Shown here: piece by piece, positions 9,165 to 17,975 of the stretch | Layout: every line of letters begins with the position of its first letter | How positions within the stretch are numbered: position 1 is the stretch's first letter | DNA from: Pseudoalteromonas rubra | GTDB lineage: Bacteria; Pseudomonadota; Gammaproteobacteria; Enterobacterales; Alteromonadaceae | DNA length: 64,000 bases | NCBI RefSeq assembly: GCF_000238295.3 | Contig: NZ_AHCD03000044.1 | Span: 930,001 to 994,000, forward strand | Direction: 5' to 3' | Made by a program: the position numbers and the translations under genes | Notes under the pieces: model-generated | Told to the model about the DNA's origin: nothing | Seen by the model: the letters and a program-made list of their open reading frames with translations, nothing else | The model's database searches: none

Positions 9165-9294
9165 TGTTTTAGTGACAAAAGTTTTAGTGCTCAGGGTTGA
9201 ACTGGGAATTGAGTGGATTGCTATTAAACTAGTGCACATTTAGGTAATTTCGTTATATCATGAGAGGTTAAGATAAGAATTCAAGGGTAGAAAA

Positions 9295-11769
9295 GTGGTG
9301 AAAAAAAGCCCGGCTTTGCTGTTTTTTTTAGCTTGTTGTCTGTGGGTTAATACTGCGCTGGCGGCATCTGATGGTTACCAGGTGCCAAGAGAAGAAATGG
9401 CGCAACTGGTAGGTGTGCCGCCAATGCCAGAGGTGTTGCTCAATGAACAACATGTCTGGATGGCGCTACTAACCAAGCAAAAAAGCGTGCAACAGCCAGA
9501 TGAAGCTGGCCTGCGTTACGGCGATTTACACTTTGATCCCACTACCTTTATGCGACTGGGCGTGGTGACCTATTCAGGCCTGAGCTTTAAACATGTTGCG
9601 ACAGGTGCTGAGGTCAAAGTAGAAAACTTGCCATCTGGTGAAGTATTTGCCCCACGTTGGAGTGCAGATGGTCGCTATCTGGCCTTTATTTTGCGCACCG
9701 ACCAGGATGGCCGTTTATGGGTCTATGACATTAAGCAGCGAGAATTGCGCGCTGTGTCTCGTTTCCCTCTCAATGGGGTAACCACGGAAGTTCCCTATCA
9801 TTGGCTGCCAGACAGCTCAGGACTGGTGGTCAATAGTGCCATAAACCATACCGGTAAACGACAACAAGCTACTCTTCAATCTCGACTGAGCGGACCGGTT
9901 GTCGCGCAATCACATGGTGCACTCAGTGTCGTGACCGACACCACAAAACACCTCTCTACAGAAGCGTTTGCGCATTATGCTCAGGGGCAGTTAATTAAAG
10001 TGCCTTTGCAAGGTCGGCCTGTAGCCATTGGCGGCCCGGCTTATTTCCACCATTTTACACCCTCACCGGATGCGACTAACCTGCTGGTGGCGATGTCTTT
10101 ACTTGAAGCGCCACAGCAGTCACAACCGTTACAGCGAACGCTGGCGAATCACCCGAGTGTCTGGCAGGTCTGGGGAATGACTGGGTTTGCGTTATATGAA
10201 CTTTACCGGCCGGCAATGCCCCCCGAATCGCTGAGTGAAGAGCAAAATGTGCTAGCGGCTATTTCAACGCCTCCTGCTGCTCCAATGCGTAGCCATTTCC
10301 AGTGGCGTGCAGACAAAGGTGCAACTGTTGTGTGGGCGCAAGAAGGTGATGCTGAGAACGCGTATGGTCTGTACCATATCTCGTCGCCATTTAAGCGCGC
10401 TCCTCGATTGTTTATGGCGCTTCAGGAGCCCCTGGTGTCTCTGGACTGGGGTGATGCCAATATTGCCTTACTCACTCAGGCAGAAAGTGAGCGCTTCTGG
10501 CGAACTTCTGTGATCAACCCATTGGCACCGCAACGCAATCCTCTGGAGGTGGCCAGATATAAAGTCACTAATGCTCAGTCTGAGCAGTGGCTGATGACAC
10601 GCAATGATTTGGGTGCCGAGGTTCTTAAAGTCGTGGGCAGCAGATATTTGTTTATCCAGGGAGTAGAAAGGGTACAGGGCGAGGATTTACCTTTCCTCGA
10701 TCGGTTTGATGCCAGAGCTAATACTCGTACCCGGATTTGGCAATCAGAGGCGCCCTATTTTGAACAGTTTGTTGCTTTGCTGGATGATGAAGGTATGCGC
10801 TTCATTACGTTGAGGCAATCGAAGCAGGACCAGCCAAATTACTTTGTTCACGATCGGACATTTAATTCTCAGGAGCAGATCACACATTTCAGACATCCGT
10901 ACCCTGCGTTACGCGGTTTGTCCCGTGAGGTGCTGAGTTTTGATCGTGGGGATGGCACACAAATGACCGGTACGCTTTATTTGAATGCAAACTATGATCC
11001 CAGTCTGGGCCGGATACCTGTCTTGATGTGGGTAAAGTCGCCAGAACAGACAAAAGAGGCATTTAGCTCTCCTCATTATTTTGTGCCTTTGGATCATCTT
11101 GGTCCTTTGCCACACCTCTCGCAAGGCTATGCGGTATTTGAGATTGATGGGTTCACTTTACCAGGTGAGCAGGGTAATGCGGTGCAGTTAAGGAAGCAAT
11201 GGCAGTCTACGGCTCAGGCTGCGGTTGCGGTATTAGCACAACAAGGTATTGCAGATGTTAGTAAAGTAGCCATTGGCGGGCAGGGTGCGGGTGCAACTGT
11301 GGTCGTTGATTTGCTGGCCCATACGGATTTATTTGTTACCGGCATGGCGCGCAGTGGTACTTATAATTTTACGTTGGCGCCTTTTACCTATGAACAACAA
11401 GCCGGCACTTTATGGCGAGATCCTCAAGCTTATCTGGCCGCGTCGCCCATTGCGTATGCGGATAAAATTACCGCGTCGCTGCTTCTCATTCATGGCTATC
11501 AGGACAGGCAGCCCGGGCGTTTTCCAGTGCAAAGTGAGCGCTTGTTCAGCGCATTGAATGATTTGGGTAAACGCGCGCGCCTGGTTCTGTTGCCAGAGAC
11601 AGATCATGACTACACAAACCGACAGGATGTGTTGCACATGTTGTGGGAGCAGCAAAGCTGGCTGCAACGCCATTTTGATCCCCTGCCAGTGATTGAAGAA
11701 ATCAACCAGGTGCCGGAGGCGTTGCGATTTGAGCTGACGTCAGAGACCGTCGCACCCTGGCCGATGTAA
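9295..11769 (+). CDS. Secreted S9-like protein with a lost catalytic serine (predicted pseudo-peptidase)
   Basis: 824 residues from tandem GTG codons, with AAGGG about 7 bp upstream. A Sec signal peptide (cleavage near LAA, residue ~22) is followed by a long propeller-like region (WSADGRYLAF, HWLPDSSGLVV). The C-terminal alpha/beta hydrolase domain aligns with S9 peptidases. The nucleophile motif GGSYGG is replaced by GGQGAG, with Gln663 where the serine should be. Asp737 (HGYQD) and His771 (TDHDY) of the triad remain. Homologues with this layout occur in Shewanella and Pseudoalteromonas as putative S9 proteins. Without the serine, peptidase activity is not expected; binding or a scaffold role is an inference. 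It is convergent with the RhtA-like gene, 2 bp apart. Confidence 0.8.
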   Translation: MVKKSPALLFFLACCLWVNTALAASDGYQVPREEMAQLVGVPPMPEVLLNEQHVWMALLTKQKSVQQPDEAGLRYGDLHFDPTTFMRLGVVTYSGLSFKHVATGAEVKVENLPSGEVFAPRWSADGRYLAFILRTDQDGRLWVYDIKQRELRAVSRFPLNGVTTEVPYHWLPDSSGLVVNSAINHTGKRQQATLQSRLSGPVVAQSHGALSVVTDTTKHLSTEAFAHYAQGQLIKVPLQGRPVAIGGPAYFHHFTPSPDATNLLVAMSLLEAPQQSQPLQRTLANHPSVWQVWGMTGFALYELYRPAMPPESLSEEQNVLAAISTPPAAPMRSHFQWRADKGATVVWAQEGDAENAYGLYHISSPFKRAPRLFMALQEPLVSLDWGDANIALLTQAESERFWRTSVINPLAPQRNPLEVARYKVTNAQSEQWLMTRNDLGAEVLKVVGSRYLFIQGVERVQGEDLPFLDRFDARANTRTRIWQSEAPYFEQFVALLDDEGMRFITLRQSKQDQPNYFVHDRTFNSQEQITHFRHPYPALRGLSREVLSFDRGDGTQMTGTLYLNANYDPSLGRIPVLMWVKSPEQTKEAFSSPHYFVPLDHLGPLPHLSQGYAVFEIDGFTLPGEQGNAVQLRKQWQSTAQAAVAVLAQQGIADVSKVAIGGQGAGATVVVDLLAHTDLFVTGMARSGTYNFTLAPFTYEQQAGTLWRDPQAYLAASPIAYADKITASLLLIHGYQDRQPGRFPVQSERLFSALNDLGKRARLVLLPETDHDYTNRQDVLHMLWEQQSWLQRHFDPLPVIEEINQVPEALRFELTSETVAPWPM

Positions 11770-11771
11770 TT

Positions 11772-12620
11772 CTATTGTTTGGCGGACAAAGAGCTACCTA
11801 ATGAAGCGGCGATGACCATAAAGATTGCCAGCCATTGCCAGGCAGTCAATAGCTCTCCCAAGATCACTAAGCCGGCTAGCGCTGCGATGGCCGGCTCCAT
11901 ACTCATCATAATGCTAAAGCCCTGAGCCGGCATTTTCTTTAACGCGACCATTTCAAGGCTATAGGGCAGGGCACTTGATAATAATCCAATCGCAATACCA
12001 AGAGGGATCAAAGACCAGTCGAGTAATGCCCCTCCCTGTGATATGACACCAATCGGTACAACGGCAAATGCCGCAACACTCATACCGATTGCAACGGTTG
12101 CGCCACCACTGCCATGACCGCCACTTTTTTTGCCAAACAGGATGTAACCTGCCCAACATGCACCAGCGGTGAGTGCAAGCAATACGCCGATCGGGTCCAG
12201 GCCATCTACTTCGCCCATCTGCGGTAGCAATAGCAATATACCTGCAAGTGCCAGCGCTACCCAGAAGTAATCTCGTTTACGACGCGATGAGAATAATGCC
12301 ACCGCAAGAGGTCCGGTAAATTCCAGCGCCACCCCAATGCCAAGCGGGATACGCTCTATTGCATAATAAAATGTCAGATTCATAATACCCAGACTCAGTC
12401 CGTATAAAATCACTGGACGCCAGTTTTTGGGTAAATGCCGCCAGGGTCGAAAGACCAGACATAATATCAGTGCCGAAAATCCCAGACGATAAGCCGTCGT
12501 GCCCTCTGGCCCAACATGAGGAAATAGCTGTTTGGCAATTGAAGCACCAGACTGAATGGTAATCATAGCCAGTAACAAGCACGCGATGGCATACAGAAAG
12601 CTTTTGTTTAAAACATGCAT
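11772..12620 (-). CDS. rhtA: EamA/DMT transporter, RhtA-like amino acid exporter
   Basis: 282 residues, ten hydrophobic segments arranged as two EamA repeats. It closely follows E. coli RhtA: N-terminal MITIQSGASIAKQLFPHVGPEG, FYYAIERIPLGIGVALEFTGPL in the first repeat, and SALPYSLEMVALKKMP with MSMEPAIAALAGL in the second. RhtA exports threonine and homoserine across the inner membrane. The gene is monocistronic and convergent with the S9-like gene. The assignment to the RhtA subgroup is good; the substrate is inferred from the family. Confidence 0.82.
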   Translation of the reverse strand: MHVLNKSFLYAIACLLLAMITIQSGASIAKQLFPHVGPEGTTAYRLGFSALILCLVFRPWRHLPKNWRPVILYGLSLGIMNLTFYYAIERIPLGIGVALEFTGPLAVALFSSRRKRDYFWVALALAGILLLLPQMGEVDGLDPIGVLLALTAGACWAGYILFGKKSGGHGSGGATVAIGMSVAAFAVVPIGVISQGGALLDWSLIPLGIAIGLLSSALPYSLEMVALKKMPAQGFSIMMSMEPAIAALAGLVILGELLTAWQWLAIFMVIAASLGSSLSAKQ

Positions 12621-12824
12621 CGAGAAATCTCGCTATAAATTAAGGCCGCCAGTCTACTTATCAAAATGGTACTGCTCAATAGTTTTGTATACATTATTCC
12701 GTAATTTCCGATATTGAATAAATTGAGGTGACTTTAATTTAAAAATCATTACCAAATTGTATTTTTTTCTTATAAATGGTGTATTCGTTTTACTTTAAGA
12801 GCCTTGTATTTTTGTGTCCGGATA

Positions 12825-12867
12825 TTAACTGTCCCTCACTTTCATTATATAATCATATTCGTATATA
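12825..12867 (+). promoter_or_regulatory. arsR-type promoter with overlapping ArsR-like operator
   Basis: TTAACT (12825-12830) and a perfect TATAAT (12848-12853) are 17 bp apart. An imperfect palindrome at 12846-12867 overlaps the -10 and contains AATCATATTCGTAT, close to the AATCATATGCG core of the E. coli ars operator. The SD AGGAG follows at once, giving a very short leader. This fits autorepression. Confidence 0.55.
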
Positions 12868-12880
12868 GGAGAGCCGTGCA

Positions 12881-13621
12881 GTGAAAAGTATTTATGTGAA
12901 AGGTGAAAATCCAGACCTGATTTGGTTAGTTGGTGCTTTATTAAAACATCACAATCCAGATGTCTTGCTGGGCAATACGGTGACTACGCAACAGCTCAGT
13001 TTTGGGGCAAAAGAAGCGCTATCCGAGTTTGGTCTGAGCAGAAATCTGAGCTTCAGCCATAACGATGTTAATGAGGAAGAGTGCGATATTATACTTCACC
13101 TTACTCATGGGAGAAGCTCTGAACAGGAAGGGAAACAGAGACAGCAAACATTGTTCTGGCAACTTGATTTAGAGGACGCTGATACGTCTTTTAATCCGTA
13201 TCGTAAAGCTTTGTACGAGTTAAATTGCAAAGTGCGTGATCTGTTGGCTGAGCCGCAACACATTGAGCCAATTACCCCAATGGCTTTTTATAAAGCGATG
13301 AGTGACGAGTTAAGGCTGAAAACGCTACTGTTGATTTTACAGGAGCAGGAGCTATGTGTATGTGAGTTGATGGTGGCACTGGATGAGCCCAGTCAGCCTA
13401 AGGTGTCCAGGCACCTGGCACAACTCAGAAAAGCGGGTATTCTGACTATACGAAAGCAAAGTCAGTGGGTGTACTATGCATTGAATACAGAGTTACCTGG
13501 CTGGATGCAGCAAGTTTTACAGCGTACTTTGCTTGGTGAGCCCGCTATTATTGAGCAGGAACTGGCCAGGCTAGATCTAATGGGAGACAGGCCTGCGCGT
13601 CAACAAAGTTGTTGTGCCTAG
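12881..13621 (+). CDS. ArsR-family regulator with an N-terminal degenerate ArsC-like domain
   Basis: 246 residues from a GTG start with AGGAG upstream. The C-terminal half (~128-215) is an ArsR winged helix with the metalloid-binding ELCVCEL motif (Cys159, Cys161) and recognition helix PKVSRHLAQLR. Two further cysteines end the chain (SCCA). The N-terminal ~115 residues read like a low-molecular-weight-phosphatase arsenate reductase: FGAKEALSEFGL, an ECDIILHL strand where ArsC has a DVVVTLC-type strand, and LFWQLDLEDAD. The P-loop cysteine of the active site is missing. It probably senses As(III)/Sb(III); no ars operon is next to it. The fusion is unusual and the ArsC assignment rests on visual similarity. 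Confidence 0.75.
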   Translation: MKSIYVKGENPDLIWLVGALLKHHNPDVLLGNTVTTQQLSFGAKEALSEFGLSRNLSFSHNDVNEEECDIILHLTHGRSSEQEGKQRQQTLFWQLDLEDADTSFNPYRKALYELNCKVRDLLAEPQHIEPITPMAFYKAMSDELRLKTLLLILQEQELCVCELMVALDEPSQPKVSRHLAQLRKAGILTIRKQSQWVYYALNTELPGWMQQVLQRTLLGEPAIIEQELARLDLMGDRPARQQSCCA

Positions 13622-14403
13622 CCCGTTTTGAGGTAGGTGAGCCAATCATTTTCATGCCTGAGCATCATAGCATGCTTTTTTGACCCCAAATGTGCGAGTT
13701 TATCTTGCTCGCTCAGAAAGGGTCCTGCACGGCACATAGCACAATGATTTTGTGTTAAATAGGGCGGCAGATAAAGCGATTCACGCAAAGCTGTGTGAGG
13801 TTTTGCTGACCAGTAATAAGTGATACCGCTGGTATCTTTAACATGTTTATCTCTGTCGACATTGCGGATCCGATAGCCCTCGAATGCATTTATATTGAAC
13901 TCACTCTGGCCCAGATAATGATAGTCCAGCCCGTTACATAGCGAGTCCTCCAGATTCCATTCGCAATAAGGTTTGACATCTTTCGAGGTGATCAGGGTGA
14001 GCATTGGGCCCGCAGGGTCAAGTGCAAAGCGGTGGCTGAAATCGATAAAGTTACGTAACAAACGTCGATTCAGTGTGTTTGTCGATAGTGGTTGAGCATC
14101 AAATGCCTGTTTGCTGGTAAATGCAGGGATCAAAGGAAACTGGAAAATCACTGCGTCAAACTGCTTTCCTTGTAAGGCTTCCCAGCAGCTTGGATTATTG
14201 ACGTCAAATTCGCTCAGCACAGTCACATTTGAATCGCGTAAATGGTCCAAAGCATGAAGCTGGTATTTGCTTCTCAGGGTGGCTTCATCGTCATAGATAC
14301 TGGCACATAAATGACCGGGTTTTAACTGTCTGCTCAGTGATAAGGAAAAGCTTAGATCACCATCGCCAACGGTCAAAATGCGCCAATTTGCATCTATTAA
14401 CAT
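13618..14403 (-). CDS. BMT5-like (DUF2431) methyltransferase-type protein with a C-terminal C2H2 zinc finger
   Basis: 261 residues. Residues ~8-180 match the Rossmann-like DUF2431 domain found in the yeast 25S rRNA m3U methyltransferase Bmt5: VGDGDLSFSLSL at residues 12-23, then YDDE, FQFPL and DPAGPMLTLITSKD. The C-terminus has Cys221, Cys224, His238 and His244 in a C-x2-C-x13-H-x5-H arrangement like U1/JAZ-type zinc fingers, which is rare in bacteria. RNA methylation is inferred from the family. The stop overlaps the end of the convergent ArsR gene by 4 bp. Confidence 0.7.
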   Translation of the reverse strand: MLIDANWRILTVGDGDLSFSLSLSRQLKPGHLCASIYDDEATLRSKYQLHALDHLRDSNVTVLSEFDVNNPSCWEALQGKQFDAVIFQFPLIPAFTSKQAFDAQPLSTNTLNRRLLRNFIDFSHRFALDPAGPMLTLITSKDVKPYCEWNLEDSLCNGLDYHYLGQSEFNINAFEGYRIRNVDRDKHVKDTSGITYYWSAKPHTALRESLYLPPYLTQNHCAMCRAGPFLSEQDKLAHLGSKKHAMMLRHENDWLTYLKTG

Positions 14404-14470
14404 AACATTACTACCCAGGAAAATAACAAAGGCGCGATGATAACAGATGCACAGTGGGGGATAAACCAGG

Positions 14471-14492
14471 CGACTCAGATCTGAGCCACCCG
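14471..14492 (-). terminator. Possible transcript-end hairpin after the CZB chemoreceptor gene
   Basis: An inverted repeat around the perfect 12-bp palindrome CTCAGATCTGAG (14474-14485), extended by a few imperfect pairs, lies just past the stop at 14501. There is no real T-run, so the role is uncertain. Confidence 0.3.
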
Positions 14493-14500
14493 GGATAAAA

Positions 14501-15583
14501 CTAGTGTGTTACTTCATCCAGCAATCTGAGCACATCACGGCTGGCCTGTTCCATGCGATTAAGCTCGCCGATGGCTTTTTGCTTTTCACCGGCAACAAAC
14601 AGAGTCATTGCTTCGACACCGGCACGATGGACCTCCCTATGCGGGCCGTCAATACGATTGAGTAATCCCGATTTATTCATTACTTTGCCCGCTTCACCGC
14701 TGAGCCACTTGCCCAGACGGCAGCTTGTGTGGTCGGCAAACTCGGTGATTTGTTTGTTACTATTGCCTGCAATGACGCCGTATACTTCACCCTTCCATAC
14801 AACATGATCGAGCTTTGCTGTTTGTACAAAAGTTTGCAGCGATGCTGAGACAATGGTCTGCTTCATAGAGCCGCAGCAACTTACAATATTACCGTATTCA
14901 TCGTTGAGGTGGGCAATACTTGAGGATAGGTCGTTGTTAGAGTTTTGGATGACATTCACCCCATCGACTGTAAGCTGGGTTGTATCTATGATCTTTTTAA
15001 CCAGATCTGATACTTCGTTCGCCGACTCGTTGGTGTTGTTTGCCAGTGCCCGAACTTCATCGGCAACCACACTAAAGCCACGACCAGCTTCGCCGGCACG
15101 GGCTGCCTCGATAGCGGCATTGAGTGCCAGAAGGTTGGTCTGATCAGAGATTTTTGAAATCGTGGTGACAAAAGTATTGATGTTATCTGCCATATGCGAC
15201 AGGCCAGAAATATTGTCGGTCATGCTGGCCATATTGGTCGACAGACTGGACATGCCTGAGAGGATCTTTTCCAATGATGACTCTGAGGTTTCAAACGAGG
15301 CACTGACCTGAGAAATTGAGCTGCTTTCTTCCTCTATCTGATGCAGGCTGCGCAGCACGGCGTCACGTACTTCGTGGATCTGACCAAGTCCGGAAAGTGC
15401 ACATTGCAAAAGCTGATTGTCCGTATTGTCGTTTAGTTGCTGTTGTGCTTCAACAAGCTCATTTTGCATTGCTTGTTTTTCTGCCTCCAGTTGCTCATAT
15501 GCCTGTCGTTGTGCGGCCAATTCTGCTTTCAACTGTTGGATTTCCGATTGTTGACTGGTATTGGCAAAAAGATTCTTTAACAC
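14501..15583 (-). CDS. Soluble chemoreceptor with CZB zinc-binding domain
   Basis: 360 residues with no membrane segment. An N-terminal coiled coil (~10-60) leads to an MCP signalling domain with the hairpin-tip sequence ISDQTNLLALNAAIEAARAG and GRGFSVVADEVRALA. The C-terminus (~255-345) is a CZB domain with LDHVVWKGEVYGVI, CRLGKWL and PHREVHRAG, which supplies the His/Cys zinc ligands. CZB receptors sense zinc or oxidants such as hypochlorite. The GTG at 15583 is chosen because GAGGG precedes it by 7 bp and the start (M)LKNLFA matches typical cytoplasmic CZB receptors; an ATG 45 bp upstream has no SD. Confidence 0.85.
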   Translation of the reverse strand: MLKNLFANTSQQSEIQQLKAELAAQRQAYEQLEAEKQAMQNELVEAQQQLNDNTDNQLLQCALSGLGQIHEVRDAVLRSLHQIEEESSSISQVSASFETSESSLEKILSGMSSLSTNMASMTDNISGLSHMADNINTFVTTISKISDQTNLLALNAAIEAARAGEAGRGFSVVADEVRALANNTNESANEVSDLVKKIIDTTQLTVDGVNVIQNSNNDLSSSIAHLNDEYGNIVSCCGSMKQTIVSASLQTFVQTAKLDHVVWKGEVYGVIAGNSNKQITEFADHTSCRLGKWLSGEAGKVMNKSGLLNRIDGPHREVHRAGVEAMTLFVAGEKQKAIGELNRMEQASRDVLRLLDEVTH

Positions 15584-15711
15584 TGAGGTTCCCTCGACTA
15601 TCAAAACTGCCAGCAGCATAACAGTCAAGCCACTAAAGTGCTAGATTTATGTAAATAAACAATGAGCTACATAAAAAATAAGTAAAAAGAGCGGGGTTTG
15701 ACCGTGGCTAA

Positions 15712-15755
15712 AACACCGAAAAATACATAGTAAATACTCAGTACTTGTCGGTGTT
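15712..15755 (-). terminator. Probable terminator of the GGDEF gene
   Basis: Stem AACACCGA (15712-15719) with TCGGTGTT (15748-15755), followed by TTTT on the minus strand. The loop is long (28 nt) but contains a nested AGTACT/AGTA pairing. It overlaps the stop codon of the GGDEF gene. Confidence 0.4.
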
Positions 15756-16596
15756 ATCTGACGGAGGCGCGGATACTTTTATTGGCTTTGTTCTCATACA
15801 TACCGATATCAGCCTTGTGGAGTAATACATCCGGGTCTTCAGCTGGGTCGGCCGCAGTTCTGCCTATGCTTACCCCAACACCATATTCAAAGACCTCTTC
15901 TAACAACTGTGCCCGCAGGGCATCTTCTTTTAATACTGTTTCACTGGTAAAGGCCACGAACTCATCGCCACCTATCCGAAAGCAGGCATCAGCCGTGAAT
16001 TCGCGCGTCATCGCTTCAGCCACTTTTTTTAGTATCTTATCGCCAATATTGTGACCATATTTATCATTGGCTTGCTTAAAGTTATCCAGATCGAAGTAAT
16101 ACAGGTAAGCACTGGAGGTACACAAACGTTCAAATTGTTCAAAGCAGGCGCGTCGATTTCCCAGCCCTGTCAATTCGTCGTGTGTTGCATCAAATTTTAA
16201 CTTTTGTTCCAGTTTTTGGCGCTCTTCGATTTCGTGGTTGAGTGCACTGATGGTTTCGCGTTTTTGCTTAATAATGGTATGCATGCCGTAGCACACCAAC
16301 ATAAAGCCCAGATGCTTTAACGACGTGTCAAAGGTGTTGACGGGAATGAGCTCAATGGTCATCAGATCATCAAGGAGATCCAGTAACAGGCCAATACAGT
16401 AGATCCCCCAGGCGTATAACAGCAGCTTATGTTGCAGGTGAGGCAGGCTGAACACCAGCACAGTTAATGAAATGGCAAACCATATCAGCTCTTCTACCGT
16501 TGCCCCAAAAGAAGCATGGTTGCCGTAGAGTAAGATAATGACACAAGCTGTTGCAAGCCAGATCAGAGCCAGTAGTAATTTTTGACGCATACGCAA
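15754..16596 (-). CDS. Membrane diguanylate cyclase (GGDEF)
   Basis: 280 residues. Four to five hydrophobic segments fill the first ~110 residues, followed by a short coiled coil (LNHEIEERQKLEQKL) and a GGDEF domain. The domain has DELTGLGNRRA, YFDLDNFKQAND, the intact active-site GGDEF at residues 209-213 and a trailing KADIGMYENK. It should make cyclic di-GMP in response to a membrane signal. There is no obvious RxxD inhibitory site. It is encoded alone; the next gene upstream on the same strand is a DUF3429 protein 56 bp away. Confidence 0.88.
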   Translation of the reverse strand: MRMRQKLLLALIWLATACVIILLYGNHASFGATVEELIWFAISLTVLVFSLPHLQHKLLLYAWGIYCIGLLLDLLDDLMTIELIPVNTFDTSLKHLGFMLVCYGMHTIIKQKRETISALNHEIEERQKLEQKLKFDATHDELTGLGNRRACFEQFERLCTSSAYLYYFDLDNFKQANDKYGHNIGDKILKKVAEAMTREFTADACFRIGGDEFVAFTSETVLKEDALRAQLLEEVFEYGVGVSIGRTAADPAEDPDVLLHKADIGMYENKANKSIRASVR

Positions 16597-16652
16597 CCCT
16601 CCGTATCCCCTTTAGTTATAGCAGGTTTTAATCGGGCTGTGGCGATGTGAGT

Positions 16653-17075
16653 TCACCCGGCAAGTTCGACTGCCTGTGCGACCATGAATAAATGGCTGAC
16701 AAAGACAACGGAAGTCAGCGTGAAGCGCATTTTTTGATAATCCTGATGCGTCTCCTGCCAGGCCGGGGCGCTGCGTTCAAAAATTAACACCAGCCAATAA
16801 GCCACTGACAGGTAGCTTAGCATCACGACTTGAGAAGCGACGGCGAGCAAGGGGAAAGGGACGATCACCAGAATGGCGATTACGGCACGCTGTTGCGATT
16901 GCTCACCCGGGCGCCATAGGCTGCCAGCCAGAAAGGCCAAAACGCCCAGGCTATAGTAGCTAAACGCGTCGATAACGGCCGTTGAGCTGCCAACCATTAA
17001 TGTGAGTGCCACACAGAGTAAGAAAGGAATAAAGCCAATGTAGGCCAGCATAATGTGGTTAAAGTATGAGTGCAT
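16653..17075 (-). CDS. DUF3429-type small membrane protein
   Basis: 140 residues with four or five transmembrane helices. The DUF3429 pattern is visible: LAYIGFIPFLLC at the start, FSYYSLGVLAFLAGSLWR in the middle, and a C-terminal YQKMRFTLTSVVF. Function of the family is unknown. It is divergent from ahpC, sharing the intergenic region with the palindrome at 17162-17176. Confidence 0.7.
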   Translation of the reverse strand: MHSYFNHIMLAYIGFIPFLLCVALTLMVGSSTAVIDAFSYYSLGVLAFLAGSLWRPGEQSQQRAVIAILVIVPFPLLAVASQVVMLSYLSVAYWLVLIFERSAPAWQETHQDYQKMRFTLTSVVFVSHLFMVAQAVELAG

Positions 17076-17161
17076 CCAAGTCTCTTAAAAGTTTGTTCTG
17101 ACTAATGTTTTAATTATATCTGATATACGCATAAACTTTGCCAAAGTTTCATCAATTTTTT

Positions 17162-17176
17162 GGATTACTGTAATCC
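17162..17176. promoter_or_regulatory. Perfect palindrome upstream of ahpC (possible LysR-type operator)
   Basis: GGATTACTGTAATCC is a perfect inverted repeat about one single base, 120 bp upstream of the ahpC start. It contains a T-N11-A pattern (ATTACTGTAAT), the minimal LysR/OxyR-family half-site motif. Peroxide regulation through OxyR is expected for ahpC, but the four-part OxyR consensus is not convincingly present. Confidence 0.35.
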
Positions 17177-17295
17177 GAACAATCCATTTTAATAATATTT
17201 AAATCCCCTCTATCTTAGTAATCACACAGAGACAACATGGCTGATACAGCATCAGGCCTGTGACCCTTTAACCTAAAAACTGAGAGAGAAAAAAC

Positions 17296-17865
17296 ATGAC
17301 TACCTCTTTGATTAACACCCAGATCCAACCTTTTAACGCGACCGCTTTTCACCATGGTGAGTTTGTTGATGTGAGTGAAAAAGACCTGCTTGGCAAATGG
17401 TCAATTGTCTTTTTCTACCCGGCCGATTTCACCTTTGTATGTCCTACCGAGCTGGGCGATTTGGCTGACCATTATGCACAGTTACAAGAGATGGGCGTTG
17501 AGGTTTATTCCGTGTCTACAGATACACACTTTACGCACAAAGCCTGGCATGACGCGTCAGAGACCATCAAGAAAATCCAATTCCCAATGATAGGCGACCC
17601 GACAGGCAAAATTACCCGCAACTTCGGTGTGATGATCGAAGAAGAGGGTCTGGCGTTACGCGGTACTTTCGTCATTAACCCGGAAGGCGAAATCAAGGTG
17701 GTTGAAACCCATGATCTGGGTATTGGCCGCAGTGCCAAAGAGCTGGTTCGTAAAGTTCAGGCGGCTCAGTACATTGCCTCACATGACGGTGAAGTTTGTC
17801 CGGCTTCATGGCAGCCAGGTGAAGAGACACTTGCTCCGTCATTAGACCTGGTTGGTAAATTATAA
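17296..17865 (+). CDS. ahpC: Alkyl hydroperoxide reductase subunit C (peroxiredoxin)
   Basis: 189 residues, a typical 2-Cys peroxiredoxin of normal AhpC length. The peroxidatic cysteine is in ADFTFVCPTELGDL (about residue 47) and the resolving cysteine in GEVCPASW near residue 166. AhpC reduces hydrogen peroxide and organic peroxides in the cytoplasm and is recycled by AhpF, encoded next. The start follows AGAGAGAAAAAAC and fits the conserved N-terminus (SLINTQIQPFNATAF). An intercistronic hairpin may let ahpC be expressed above ahpF. Confidence 0.97.
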   Translation: MTTSLINTQIQPFNATAFHHGEFVDVSEKDLLGKWSIVFFYPADFTFVCPTELGDLADHYAQLQEMGVEVYSVSTDTHFTHKAWHDASETIKKIQFPMIGDPTGKITRNFGVMIEEEGLALRGTFVINPEGEIKVVETHDLGIGRSAKELVRKVQAAQYIASHDGEVCPASWQPGEETLAPSLDLVGKL

Positions 17866-17878
17866 TCAGTCACGGTGT

Positions 17879-17897
17879 TCGGGCCGAGTTGGCCCGA
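17879..17897 (+). promoter_or_regulatory. Intercistronic hairpin between ahpC and ahpF
   Basis: TCGGGCC / GGCCCGA with a 5-nt loop, 14 bp after the ahpC stop, with no T-run. Such structures often act as partial terminators or RNA 3'-end stabilisers that raise ahpC over ahpF. The role here is inferred. Confidence 0.4.
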
Positions 17898-17975
17898 CTC
17901 TGTTAACCCGCAGCAAACTCACCCCTGGTGGTCGAAGAAAACGGTCTATTAGCGTAAATTTCGAGGATGTACAGA

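Larger units (their letters stand above)
8991..9294. other. Intergenic region between divergent genes, with a decayed MITE-like copy
   Basis: 304 bp between the LacI-type gene and the S9-like gene. It holds the LacI-type operator near its left end and the degenerate repeat copy C at about 9063-9164. The remainder (9165-9294) is AT-rich and must contain the promoter of the plus-strand gene, but no strong -35/-10 pair stands out. No small gene was seen. Confidence 0.6.
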
